Shown: in pieces, positions 33,823-44,663 of the stretch | Position numbering within the stretch: the stretch's first letter is position 1 | Layout: each line of letters opens with the position of its first letter | NCBI RefSeq assembly: GCF_019320115.1 | Contig: NC_089581.1 | Coordinates: 65,143,310-65,207,309 of the forward strand | Direction: 5' to 3' | Length of the DNA: 64,000 nt | DNA from: Miscanthus floridulus | Taxonomy: Eukaryota > Streptophyta > Magnoliopsida > Poales > Poaceae | Translations under genes and position numbers: made by a program | The notes under the pieces: generated by a model | The model's input: the letters and a program-made list of their open reading frames with translations, nothing else | The model's database searches: none | Told to the model about the DNA's origin: nothing

Positions 33823-35800
33823 CTAGGTTATACAATTCATAGGTGGCACACAGGCAATTCATACTGCTTATACTGCAGTTACATTGGCCTAGGTTGAAAA
33901 AACTGAAATTGGACAAAAAGAGTGTGCCAATAGGTGCTTAGTATCTATTGCCAGTTTCACAAGCAAGAATCTGCATAAATCTAGCAATGATGAACTTAAA
34001 CTTTAATATTGATTTGGAGATGTGTGCATTATGCTTCTTTTACATTAGCTAACATTCCCAACAAACCCTAAGGAATCAGAAACAATCATAAATATGATGG
34101 CTGGCGATATAATCGTAGCTCAGCATTTCATAGAAAATTTAGAAATTACTTCACAAATCATAATAAGAAGTTTAAATGATTTGATGCACCTATTATACCT
34201 ACAAAAATGACAGCATTTCTTTATATAGGGAAATGTCTTAATATTGGCACAAAAATATCTCTGTTGCTTAATAATGCATAATAGAAACACAAGTACTGAG
34301 AGCTATGTTGTCTTACAAACATTTTGGTGGACTATGGGCTTCCTTTTAGACAACTTACATGCATCATATTGTTTCCAAAATTTCATAGAAGAAATACCAC
34401 AAGACAGTGACCATCTCCAGAAATTTACCCATTATCAAGAGCAAAAGAACTCGAGAAATGGCTCAGATTTACCCATTATCAGCATGACAACTGCAACTTA
34501 ATTTCACCTGGAGCTTAATTTAATTCTCTCTCTCTAATGGGAATTGAACTGGCCACAGAACTGGTTGCTTGTACTGGTACAAGCCATCCTAGTTAAGTAG
34601 CAAACAGAACAAAATATCCCAAGTACGAGCTCATAAGGTGCTAAAGTGCAGAAGTTCTCTAATGGAAACTTGATTCATCACAGCCACTCAAGAGTAGTAC
34701 AAAACAAAAAAAGTCACAAGGCATAGTTAGGGAAGGGGAGAGCAGCACGACACGAGACTGGGGTTTCATAGCATCTCCAACTGCAGGATGCACCCCCAAA
34801 ATATTTTTGAATGTGTCACCTCAGTTTTCCCATCTGAAACAATGTAACAAAAAAGCCTGAGAGAAGGAACTCACTTGGAACAAAGAGACAATGTAACACA
34901 AAGAAGCGCAGTATACCTGGTTGTCTGCAGCCCTGCCATTGGAGAAATGATGTCATTAGTACAGGGGAAAGAAGCAACAGAAAGGTTCTTATCCGATAAT
35001 AATGCTGCTCTGAAAATATTTCTAGAACTGAATTTTTTGGATCCGATTACTTATCATTACTAAACTATTTAAAAAAACTATCCTCATAGAAGGGCCTTTC
35101 AGCAATGCATGCTGCCCAGTGAATTCTGTGGAAGGGGACCTTCATATGTTTAGGAGATCAAGCTAGGAAGTTCAGCTGTCCTTAATTCTGTGGAAGAGCA
35201 ACGCGGCACGAGACTGTCAAAAGATATTTGAATGCTGAAAATATTATAGTAGAAGCAGCCAAGTAGGCATGCATACTCGGGGAAGGAAAAAAACAACAGC
35301 AAAAAAGCCATCAATCCCAAGCATGCTCATATTAATCCTAACAATTGAATACTGATTATTGTGGTGCTCTAGCACCTCCTACTAATCCGAACAATTCGGT
35401 TGCTGAAAGATGACAACTGCTAATTGTTGTGCAATAACTTAAGAACAAATAACCAGCAAGATTATGCAACTGTATTTTCAATTCTACTACGAACCACATA
35501 TCAATCTCACTAGATCTCTTTTTAATTTAATTCTAACACAACACATGACATAGAAATATTAACTTTTTACTAAATATACAAATGTTACTACTGCTAGTCA
35601 TCATATAAATTCACAGGTCTTATCCTTACTGACACTTAAAGGCACTGGAATCACCAACCCACAAACTAAAATAAGTACAAACTATGCAATGTAAATATGT
35701 GTAACAAGATGAAAATCTGTGTAACATAATTTTAAACAGATGCAACTATGCAAGCAAAAGCCTAGCAGCTAACAAGGCATACCTAGCACATTTTTTGTCA
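33823..35800. other. CACTA interior, AT-rich, intron-like
   Basis: About 2 kb of AT-rich sequence between the EHD1 exons and the GC-rich array. No domain was seen in any frame. It may be captured EHD1 intron sequence or element-specific filler. Confidence 0.5.
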
Positions 35801-36029
35801 ATGTAAATATGATAGTTTTCCATGAATTGTTACCCGCAGGCTAGGGTTTTGTGGAGCACAAGAACCAACGCGGACCGGCGGGAGGAGGCAGCACCGGTGA
35901 GCAGGCACGGCGCCGGCCACCGACGGAGCCCAGCCGCGCTGCGCTCTCGGCCAGGGGGCTGCAGCTCGCCCCTGGCCCGCGCAGCCGTCCCCTCCACCGC
36001 CTGGGGTGCGCCGCCGCCGGGCCCCCGCC

Positions 36030-36400
36030 ACCAGATCTCGCCGGTCGGGAGCGGGAGGGGAGGGGCCACACCGGGGAAGAAGGTAGGGGAGGGGGGAGAG
36101 GGAGGGGGCGGCACCGGCCGCCGGATCTCGCCGATGGGGAGCGGGAGGGGAGGGGCCGCGTCGGGGAAGAAGGTAGGGGAGGGGGGAGAGAGGGAGGGGG
36201 CGGCACCGGCCGCCGGATCTCGCCGGTGGGGAGCAGGAGGGGAGGGGCCACGCCGGGGAAGAAGGTAGGGGAGGGGGGGAGAGGGAGGGGGCAGCACCGG
36301 TCGCTGGATCTCGCCGGTGGGGAGCGGGAGGAGAGGGGCCGCGCCAGGGAAGAAGGTAGGGGAGGGGGGGAGAGGGAGGGGGCGGCACCGGCCACGCCGA
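36030..36400. repeat. About 91-bp GC-rich tandem repeat, four copies
   Basis: Units start at about 36031, 36121, 36213 and 36304, each with GGATCTCGCCGGTGGGGAGC followed by GGGAAGAAGGTAGGGGAGGG. Open frames on both strands across it reflect base bias. It may descend from the 5' UTR or first exon region of a captured gene. Confidence 0.8.
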
Positions 36401-36599
36401 GGAAGAAGGGGAGGGAGGGAAGGGGCGGGATGCGGCGGAGGATGGGCGGGTGCGGGTGCGGGTGCGGGAGGAGGGGAGGGGAGTGTGGGGGGCTGGGGAG
36501 GGGAGGGGAGGGTGCGGCGGGGAAGAAGAAGGGGAGTGGGGAGAACGTGCGTGCGTGAGCCGAGCGGACGAGTCCGCGGCGGGTTAGGGTTAGGACTTC

Positions 36600-36915
36600 T
36601 GGGGTTATTTTTCTGTGCGTGGGTTTGTTTTTCTGTGCGTTTTAAAATAACCGACAGAATAATAGTATTTTTTCTGTGCGTGCATTTTATTTTTTCTGTG
36701 CGTTTTTAAAAAACCGACAGAATAAGTTTCATTTTTCTGTGAGTTCTGATTTTTTTCCGTGTGTGTATTGTCACGCACAGAAAAATTATGCAATTATTCT
36801 GTGGGTTTTCGTATTTTTCTGTCGGGATATTTTGAAACCCACAGAAAAATCATACTTTTTCTGTGCGTGTCGAAAAAAACGCACAGAAAAATTCTTCATC
36901 CACAGAACAATTCGA
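36600..36915. repeat. Right subterminal TTTTTCTGTG/CACAGAAAAA repeats
   Basis: About twelve copies, mirroring 32515-32885, ending 10-15 bases inside the right CACTA terminus. Confidence 0.85.
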
Positions 36916-37013
36916 TTTTCCAGTAGTGTCTGCCGGTTCGGGACCTCGTCTCGGGCGACGATGTCCAGCTCCGCATCGGGGACAGGGTGCTCGCATCCAC
37001 GTCGCGAGTCTAA

Positions 37014-37133
37014 CAGCCTGTTCGCTTGCTCGTATACGATCGTGGATTATAAGCTAGAACAATATTTTTCTCTCACACCAAATCAACCAGCAGTAAATAA
37101 TCAACGATCGTTTACGGCCTGCCGAACAGGTTG
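37014..37133. mobile_element. MITE with CAGCCTGTTCG ends
   Basis: Inverted ends CAGCCTGTTCG and CGAACAGGTTG (one mismatch) enclose 120 bases with internal complementarity (ATACGATCG/CGATCGTTTAC). TAA lies on both sides. Common grass MITE type; PIF/Harbinger by the TAA, though hAT is possible. Confidence 0.6.
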
Positions 37134-37769
37134 TAAGTCAACGTGGCCAACCTGCAGTTGGCGGTTGCAGCGCCACGGCGTCAAGTGGCGGCTCCAACAG
37201 GCAGCAGCCCGCTAGCAGCTCTTCGCGTGCGAGGTCGCTGCGACCTACCTGCCGTCCTTGCCGGTGAACTAGAGCGTATTGGTGAGCACGCAGGACGCCT
37301 CGAAGCGGAGCAGGTCGTGGAGGTGCGGCGTGCTGGTGTGCCCCCAGCCCGCGAACTGCCTTCGAGCAAAGGGGAGAAAGAATTGGACTGAGATGTGAGC
37401 GATGGGTTCACACAGGGATGGGATGGAAAATTCCATCCTTACCCTTCAACCAAGATGCTAAAATTTCATAACCGAAAAATTAAAAAAAATGATAAATAAA
37501 TTTGGTCCCACATATTTTGGTACTTACCCCACCAAATTTTGGTACTGTCCCCACCTATTAAGTACCTCTAGGTACTTTCACATTGATATCTCCTATTTTT
37601 ACACCGTCCGATCTCGTCGAATGGATGGCTCATGTTTTTTTCAACCATTGTAAAATTTCTCAAAAGAAAATGGTGATTTGTCCCGTTCATTTTCACCCCT
37701 AGTTATTTGTCGCTGATGGTTGGTGCCATAACCCGACAGTGGTAGCCCATGATACTGAGATTCTACACC

Positions 37770-37801
37770 TCCTGCAGTACTGGCCGGTTTTTGTAGTAGT
37801 G
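37770..37801. mobile_element. Solitary CACTA-type right terminus
   Basis: Inverted, the end reads CACTACTACAAAAACCGGCC, a very common grass CACTA terminus. No matching left end was found in the window, so the rest has been deleted or lies beyond the left edge. Confidence 0.5.
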
Positions 37802-37895
37802 TATGGAGAGTAAAATGCACACGAACATAGATACGGCTAAAAATTTGTAATTAAGAACAAATATGGTCAGAATTTCCAGTTGGCAGCAATACTTA

Positions 37896-38052
37896 GGCTT
37901 TGTTTGGTAAGTTCCACTACTCAGGTGAAGCCCCAAAACCAAACTAGCTTCTCTACTGGGGTGGTGCGTATTGTGAGGAGAGGGATGGAGGGATTCTTAC
38001 AGTAGTGTAGCTATAGTATCCATAGAGAACCAAAGCCATGCTAAATAAGGCC
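37896..38052. mobile_element. Tourist-like MITE
   Basis: Ends GGCTTTGTTTGG and, inverted, GGCCTTATTTAG with TTA duplicated at 37893-37895 and 38053-38055. Size and ends fit the PIF/Harbinger-derived Tourist group. Confidence 0.75.
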
Positions 38053-38214
38053 TTATCTTCATCTGTTGCCTTGCTTCAACAAGACACTATACCATCCTTC
38101 ATTGTAAACATTCGATATCAAGTTTTTCTTGATGTAATATGTGTATTTCACATCCTTGGGAGAAAGCGTGAACCAAAAAGTAATTAAACATTGCATTCAT
38201 CCAAGAAAGTCATA

Positions 38215-38364
38215 TACTCCATTCGTTTCAAATTATAAGTCGCTTTGACTTTTTTGGTACATTTATTTTGCTATACATCTAGATATAATAATATATCTAG
38301 ATACATAGCAAAATAGATAAACCAAAAAAATCAAAGTGACTTATGATTTGGAATGGAGGGAGTA
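38215..38364. mobile_element. Stowaway-like MITE
   Basis: Starts TACTCCATTCGTTTCAAATT and ends with the inverse GGAATGGAGGGAGTA. The whole 150 bases fold into one hairpin around TATATCTAGATACATAGC-type sequence. TA on both ends fits Tc1/mariner-derived Stowaway. Confidence 0.85.
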
Positions 38365-38707
38365 GAAGTGAATCCTTCTTCGAGGTAGCCTAAATGTCAA
38401 CACAACGGCATTAGCATTCGAGCAACAAAGCGGTAACAAACCACCAGCACGGCTATTCACATAAAAGGTAATTAGGTCCCAACAGAAGTCTACCATTACC
38501 TATCACCAATTTTGTGAGTACAGCCCTAACAGTATAATATCATTTGAGTTCAACAGGAAGTAGCTGATCTGGAGCTACCGATGCACGATAGGCAATAATC
38601 ACCTATCAGAAATTCAGAATCAAACAGAGCCTCCTAAGATCTCCTCCGCTTCCTGGAAGAACCAGCTGACTTGGAGCGGCTCCGCTTCCTGGAAGAACCA
38701 GAACACA

Positions 38708-39268
38708 TTATACGTTGACGAATGTATATAGGAAACCAGGCTCTATGGAATCGTCATCACTATCACGATTTTGAGCCAGGCGGTTCTGGTAGGCCCGTCG
38801 CCAGACCTGGAAAACATTGTGGTAATAGCTCACAAGGCCTTCTCTGCCTTTGTCATGCAAGACGGCAAGCAACTTGTCCCAGAACTTGTTCGTAGATGAA
38901 GGCAAGCTGTCCTGGATAGTGGTGTTGAATTTCCTCTCCTCATCCTTTGTCCATGTTAGTGCTAAATCTTCCCCGATCCTATGAAACCCCATTTCAAAGT
39001 ATGCTGAGCCTAGCTCATGCTTCAGTTTGATCTTTTTTCCTGCCACATGAAACCTGACACAATCAATGGAACCTGGGGACTCACAGTTGCAGTCATCTTG
39101 CCTCCCTTTTCCAATGGAAGCTCCATCAGGATCTTCAGTACTTCCTGGAAGCAGAATAGGTTCTCCAAGAAACCTCAGTGTGCGTGGATCATCATCATAA
39201 GGCGATGAAGGCTTCCCAGTCCATTCTGGAATGTCTGCTTGGCCACAAGGACGAGGTGGAATTCCACT
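38708..39268 (-). pseudogene. ELM2-like/SANT exon of an ARID-ELM2-SANT protein (3' exon)
   Basis: The last exon of a grass ARID-domain chromatin protein. It opens SGIPPRPCGQADIPEWTGKP, continues IGKGRQDDCNCESPGSIDCV (ELM2-like region), then a SANT/Myb-like helix set with LTWTKDEERKF and a conserved tail region YYHNVFQVWRRAYQNRL, and stops at 38708-38710. Two AGs lie at the acceptor (starting the exon at 39268 or 39266); only the second joins in frame to the ARID exon at 58241. The reading frame within this exon is intact. It may act in chromatin repression with the ARID part, by family analogy. Typed as pseudogene because its partner exon is broken. Confidence 0.82.
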
Positions 39269-39548
39269 CTGCATGAACAAGGAGTATAATGTGTTAGTGT
39301 TATAGGCTAGCACAAATTGGCACTTACGCATGACAGCAACAAGATTACATAAAAGATAAAGATATTTCAGCCACATATGAAAAGCAGTCTGGTAACTGCA
39401 AGCACATATGACAAGCAGCGCATATGTGGGTAGTCTGTAAGCAGAACTACAACAGAAGCTCAAGTAGCCAGACATACAACAAGGACAATTACTATTTATA
39501 CAAGCCAACTGAAGTCCACAAGGTATAAATCTAGTATACAGTGACAAT

Positions 39549-40643
39549 ATACCAGAAGCATATGGGCAAGTTTGTTTCAGCTTATAATCTGATCTGCGGC
39601 TGCTCCACCGCGAGAATCAAAATAATCCCACCAAACACCCTTTAATAATCGTCGATTGTTTTCAGCGCACGAGACACACCCACCGCAAAAATGAACTAGG
39701 ACTCGCGTTTCCTGTGCCGCAGGCGGGAGGCCGCGGCAGTACCAATTCCGCACCGCGCGGACTCCCCGCCGTGGTCCCAAACATGCCCCATAATACTTGG
39801 CATAGTACAGAATAAAACAAACCAACCAAATCATTAGGCATCGCCATCCTGTTACCACAGGAAGGATTGAAGTGCCTCAAAATGGCAGAAAATAAATAAA
39901 TGCACAATTCGCCAACAATAGGATCTAGAATCTAGCAAACAGCCAGTAAAAGGTAATTGAATTGTACCCCCATTTCAGCTCAACCTCAATTGAAATGTGT
40001 ATAGTGTGTCTAATTAACCACTTATATCACGAAAAAAATCCAAATTTTAAATGCAATGTAGTGATGACACATCCCTAGACAAACAACCATGTTGTTTAGT
40101 CTAGTCTTCTCCTTTGTTACCTAAAAAATGCATGTGTCAGTTGTATTTAGCAATAATAGTACACTAATATTGATGTTTTAAAAAGTGTAGAGGAAGTGTT
40201 CGCACACGAACACTACTCCTGGTGTCAATTTTGACCATGAACAGGGGGCATAGTGCTGAAGCATTTTGTTATACCACCCTGAAACCATGTAGCTGAAGGA
40301 ACATCGGAACATGCTAAATGACGTTAGCAAATAATACAGAGTTAACAAATAAATTTTAGATAACAAAGTTATCTAACAAATTGACTGTGTACCATCACAT
40401 CACAATGTTTGCTATGGTGGCCATGCAGGAGACTGTAGTACAACAACTACATTACTTGTTTGAGGCCAAAATGCTAACAGTAAAAACTTACTTTTGGCTA
40501 GTAAACCATAATAATTTGACTTACATGTGCAAAGAAAAGGTTTGTGCAGTTCAACTAGATTCATCTCTTGAAACATATTAAAAAAAAGCAGACATGAACC
40601 TAACAGAACTAATGCAGGTTCTAACACCACATCGTATTTCTAG
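39549..40643 (-). other. Start of the giant ARID intron, MITE-like pieces
   Basis: Intron sequence. The segment at about 39566-39800 has GC-rich arms with partial inverted similarity (GGGGCATGTTTGGGACC at one end, GTTTGTTTCAGCTTATAA at the other) and is probably a degenerate hAT-type MITE. The remainder shows nothing recognisable. Confidence 0.4.
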
Positions 40644-41343
40644 CATAGTTTTTAAGGCGGCAAGGCGAGACGTGGCGAGCCACTCATTCGAGTCGACTAG
40701 GCGACGCCTAGGCGACCACAAGGCAAGGCAAGGCGACGCCTTACCATCCCAAGAATTAGAAAAATAGCAGCAGGGAATAGGCAAGAAAAACAAAAAAAGG
40801 AAAAAGAAAAACCAGAAAAAGGCAAATGTAAAGAGAAGTGCTTGGCCCAGCCCAATAGGCAGCCCAAGAGTGCGTCCTTATCTTCTCAGGTCATCTCTCA
40901 TCTCACGGACATAGGTGCAGCGCCGCCGCACGCATCCCTCATCACGTAGGTGCAAGCGCAACACTGTCGTATCTCCTGCAGATGCAGCGCCGACGCATCT
41001 AGCGCCGACGCATCTAGCGCCGCCGCATCTCCTCCCTCGTGGCTCATGCAGGAACAGCGCTGCCCTCCCTCCTTCGCGCTGCTCTTGGCTGCGTGCGCTC
41101 AGCCTACCCTCCGCTCCTTCCCTACCTCTTGCTGCTGCTCCCTCAGATCCCCATCTCCATCAACCACCGCCTCCGCCGCAGATGACCCAGGTGGCGCCGA
41201 ATTTGATGGGGACGAGCGAGGAGGTAGCTGCGTGGCTTCTCCCTTTCGATTTCCTCTGCTTTTGGCTAGGCGTCGGGGACTCCTTACTCCCTGCGAGCAC
41301 CTGGACGCCTAGGCGACGCCTAGGCGATGACTTAAAAACTATG
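40644..41343. mobile_element. Non-autonomous hAT element, 700 bp
   Basis: Ends CATAGTTTTTAAG and CTTAAAAACTATG are perfect inverted repeats. ATTTCTAG is duplicated at 40636-40643 and 41344-41351, a textbook 8-bp hAT target site. Both subterminal zones carry GCGACGCCTAGGCGA-type palindromes. The centre (40915-41330) is GC-rich with a short tandem GCGCCGACGCATCTA repeat and no identified domain. Confidence 0.88.
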
Positions 41344-41351
41344 ATTTCTAG

Positions 41352-44300
41352 TACTTTTTTATTAGCATAAAATGCAACATGATTTTTGGAATGTTAACAA
41401 AGTTACCATAGTTACAATCTTGGATCCAGGGGCACTAATGGATAAACAAGTGAGCATCCCTAAACGATTAAAGAATCATGAACTTGTATTTTTTATTTCA
41501 AAAGATGCAAACACAAACTTGATATAATCCATTGTCGTCATGCACTATATCTTTGGATTTATATGTCGAGCAAATACTCTAAAGAGAAATAACTTTACAT
41601 CTATGATTGCCCTTTTCTCTATTGTCACCTCTATGAATTCTATAGTTTTTGAAAGGTTAGCGAAGTTAACAAAGTGTAAAGTTTGTAACATTAACCCGAT
41701 GCATCAACATGGATGCACGACCAGGCATGCATAGACAATCGGAGGAAAACAACTAGATCATGGGTTTGTGCTCAACTGTTGCAAACAAACATGAGTGATG
41801 AAGGTTGGTCATTTGACAAGCCTTGTATCCTAGAGTCAAAAAGGGCATATGAGATTTATATTGGTTCCGCTTTGCGAGCTCCCCTACCCGAACAAGAGCG
41901 CTTTCTTGGTGTTACCAATGTGACCGTTATATATTATGTCTCAATATTAGTTGCCCTAATAAGAGGGTTATGTAGGGTATTTGTAGACCTTGGAGGAGGC
42001 CATGTAAAGATGTTGATATCCTAGGGTTGGAAAATTTGACTTAAGGTTTAATGAGGGTAAATTTGAGAAACAAAGTTATTAATATCATACTCTTGGTCCG
42101 GTTCACTCGTTATGTTAACGTGTCACATTGTGTGCCTTGGGATTTCTTTGTTAACTTTTTCTTCAAAGTCTAAAGGCACCCCGAAGGTTGGGATCCTATG
42201 GGTGTCTAAACACCATAAGGGTTTTGATCCTTTGGGTTTTTGAGGATCATCCCTAGAAGTTTCCGAGGTGATGAGTCTTCATGGCCCCAGGTCATCGGGT
42301 CACCAAACTTGAGTTCAAATATGGTAAGAGATATCCCTCCAACATGTTCATAATTATGATAAGTGTAAAGTGGAATAGAAACATGGTTGGCTTCAACCAC
42401 AGTATGAAATTATATAACTGAATTTTTAGAAAATAAATTGTATTTATCACAATGAATTATGTAAACTCATATTCCAAATTTCACAATCTATTTCCTTTAA
42501 AATTTCAAATGGAGAGTAAAATTTGTAAAAATTGAATTGTAACTGCACAAAGCACTATAATGTTTGCGAATAATAGGTACTACGATCATGGTGTAACTAT
42601 AGCACATTCAAAATATTTACCATAGTTGTATGCATATGTCTAACTCTTTTCAGCAAAAGCAAATGCATCATTCCCAAAAAAAGAGCAAAAGCAAATGCAT
42701 CAAAGTCATTAAGGAGATGGAATGGGGATGTTGGATATGAGATGCGACAAACAAAAAACAAGGTACAATGAGAAGTGGGTCCTAATCAAGAATGTTTGGG
42801 ATGATGAATCTGGATGCCATATATAGTTGGGCCAACATGGTTCGACCTATAATAGCCCAATCGAGCCTAATTAGAACCCAAGCTATACTTTTACCTTGAC
42901 CACAGCACACAACTGTTGTCTTCCCTCTTTGAATCTCTCTCTCTCTATAGCTTGTCACCACTAACAACAAAATATAGTTCTAAGAGAAATTAAGGAGGCA
43001 ACATATGACTTCAAGAGAATTAATGGAGACTTCAGCGGGCGCTGGGACCATGTGGTCTATGCCATGAAAACACTTCATTAATTGTTAGAAGTGGAGAAGA
43101 AGGAGTCCGGGGTGATGTAGCTCAGCGTCTGAACCATGTGATCTATGCCATGCTCTTGTGGTTGCAGGGGACAAAATCCCAATGGTTAAATATGTCGGTG
43201 CTTCATGATGGGAGGCCCCTGGAGAAACTAAGAGAGCCAGTGGTGATCGGATGAAGGGCGTTGGCCATGACATGAAGGGATCTAGCTGTGGTGGCTTCAA
43301 GCAGATGTGCAATGGCATGAGCATGAGAAATCATGGACTAGGCATTGGCATGATGCTTGGTTTCTCTCCCTTGAGGCTCCTTCTCCTTCAAGGATAACCC
43401 AAATGGGACAAATTGGAATCCCAAACCAAGACCACGTGGAAAGGACAGCCCGATAGCAACACAAACCTCGCCATCTCCTCCCTAATCGTTCGATTAATCA
43501 TGATTAGGCAACGACTACGTACTTGGACTACTTGAATCTTGGTCGACCAAATCAGGTCGGTGGACCTAATTGGAGGCTAGGGACCGATTAGTTAGATTAA
43601 TCATGATTAATCTTAATTAACTGGGCAACTTGTAAACACTGCTTATAAACTACATAAATTTTGCTATATTGTACGTCACATGACAGATGATAGATGATAT
43701 AAAGCTTGAGATGTTTAACATAATGGTTCTAGAGTTTATGTAGCCAACCAGGTATTCGAAGGTCAATATGCAAATAGGATTTTGTTGCGAAGCAAAATTT
43801 CATACAAGATTCAATTAGCAATGTTGATGACTCCTTAGCACTTTATTCCAATAAATTATTAAACATCCTCATTTTGCACAGTTTGAGGATAGTTGATTTT
43901 TGTAGGACATCACGTCTTGTGCCACCAAAATGTTGAAGAGCCCCCATGGAGTTTCTGTAGTTCCTTGCACACCTTATTCTTCAATGATAATGAGAGACTT
44001 AGCTTGCTCGCCTTCATGACATCTTAATTTTTCTTTGTAGCAACCGATACATGATTCATGCACACTACTTTGTGAACTAGTTGACTATGATAAGCCCAAT
44101 ATGGCTTTGGATCACTAAAGTGTAGTAGTTCTAGTGGCATAATACATTCAAACAACCACACAATCTTAAATAGTATACTAGAAAGATGTCACTTTTACAA
44201 ACTATTTACCAGCAAGGCCATTATAGGCCATAAAAGTAACTCAATCGAGCAATATGCTCGCTAAATTTGGAAAGGTAGGACTCACCTTTATACATTTATG

Positions 44301-44663
44301 CGCAACATAGCATGTAACATAATAGTGGCTAATATTGAAGCATCACCGATCAAGGCTTCTATAAAGAGCTTCCATTTGCAACTCAAGATATCCATTATTT
44401 ATTGGTTCTACATAAACCCTTGGACAAACAATTCTATACTTTCATTTGTAGCTGCCAAGAGAAGTCTCATATCTTTGCCACCCATCACTCATGTATCAAC
44501 CTTATCCATGGTGGTGCTCGAGGAGGTAGTCATGAGAAGACTTCAATGCCCCAACATGGAATACATAATCCCTTGGCAAAGATGAGCTAGGAAACATCTA
44601 AAATGCGAGACATCACCTTGAGCAAAAACCATTACAGTAGGGCAACAATTTGTTTTAGGGTTT
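41352..44663. other. ARID intron, unidentified sequence
   Basis: About 3.3 kb of low-GC sequence. A 103-residue forward frame (41713-42024) and several shorter ones show no domain I know. No terminal repeats were found. Probably old transposon relics. Confidence 0.4.

Larger units (their letters stand above)
32503..36928 (-). mobile_element. CACTA transposon carrying EHD1 exons
   Basis: Ends CACTACTGGAATCTCGCATT and, inverted, CACTACTGGAAAATCGAATT, flanked by TCT at 32500-32502 and 36929-36931. Subterminal TTTTTCTGTGCG/CGCACAGAAAAA palindromes fill 32515-32880 and 36605-36915. No transposase was found; the interior holds part of an EHD1-like gene and a GC-rich tandem array. Non-autonomous. 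Confidence 0.92.
31879..37706. mobile_element. hAT-like element enclosing a CACTA element
   Basis: Left end AGGGTGAAAATGTCCGAAAC and right end (inverted) AGGGGTGAAAATGAACGGG are grass hAT-type termini. TTGTCGCT occurs at 31871-31878 and 37707-37714 as a candidate 8-bp target duplication. On the right five extra bases separate the duplication from the TIR, so the exact end is unsure. Both subterminal regions share GTACCTCTAGGTACTTTCA and TTTACAATGGTTGA. GC-rich sequence at 32160-32502 and 36929-37390 looks like captured exon material of unknown origin. Confidence 0.6.

Noticed and set aside
35798..36709. Pro/Gly-rich open frames of 148-235 residues
   Set aside because: They follow the 91-bp GC-rich tandem repeat and extend into CACTA subterminal repeats.
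41713..42024. 103-residue forward frame in the ARID intron
   Set aside because: No family resemblance, no splice context and atypical codon use; most likely chance.
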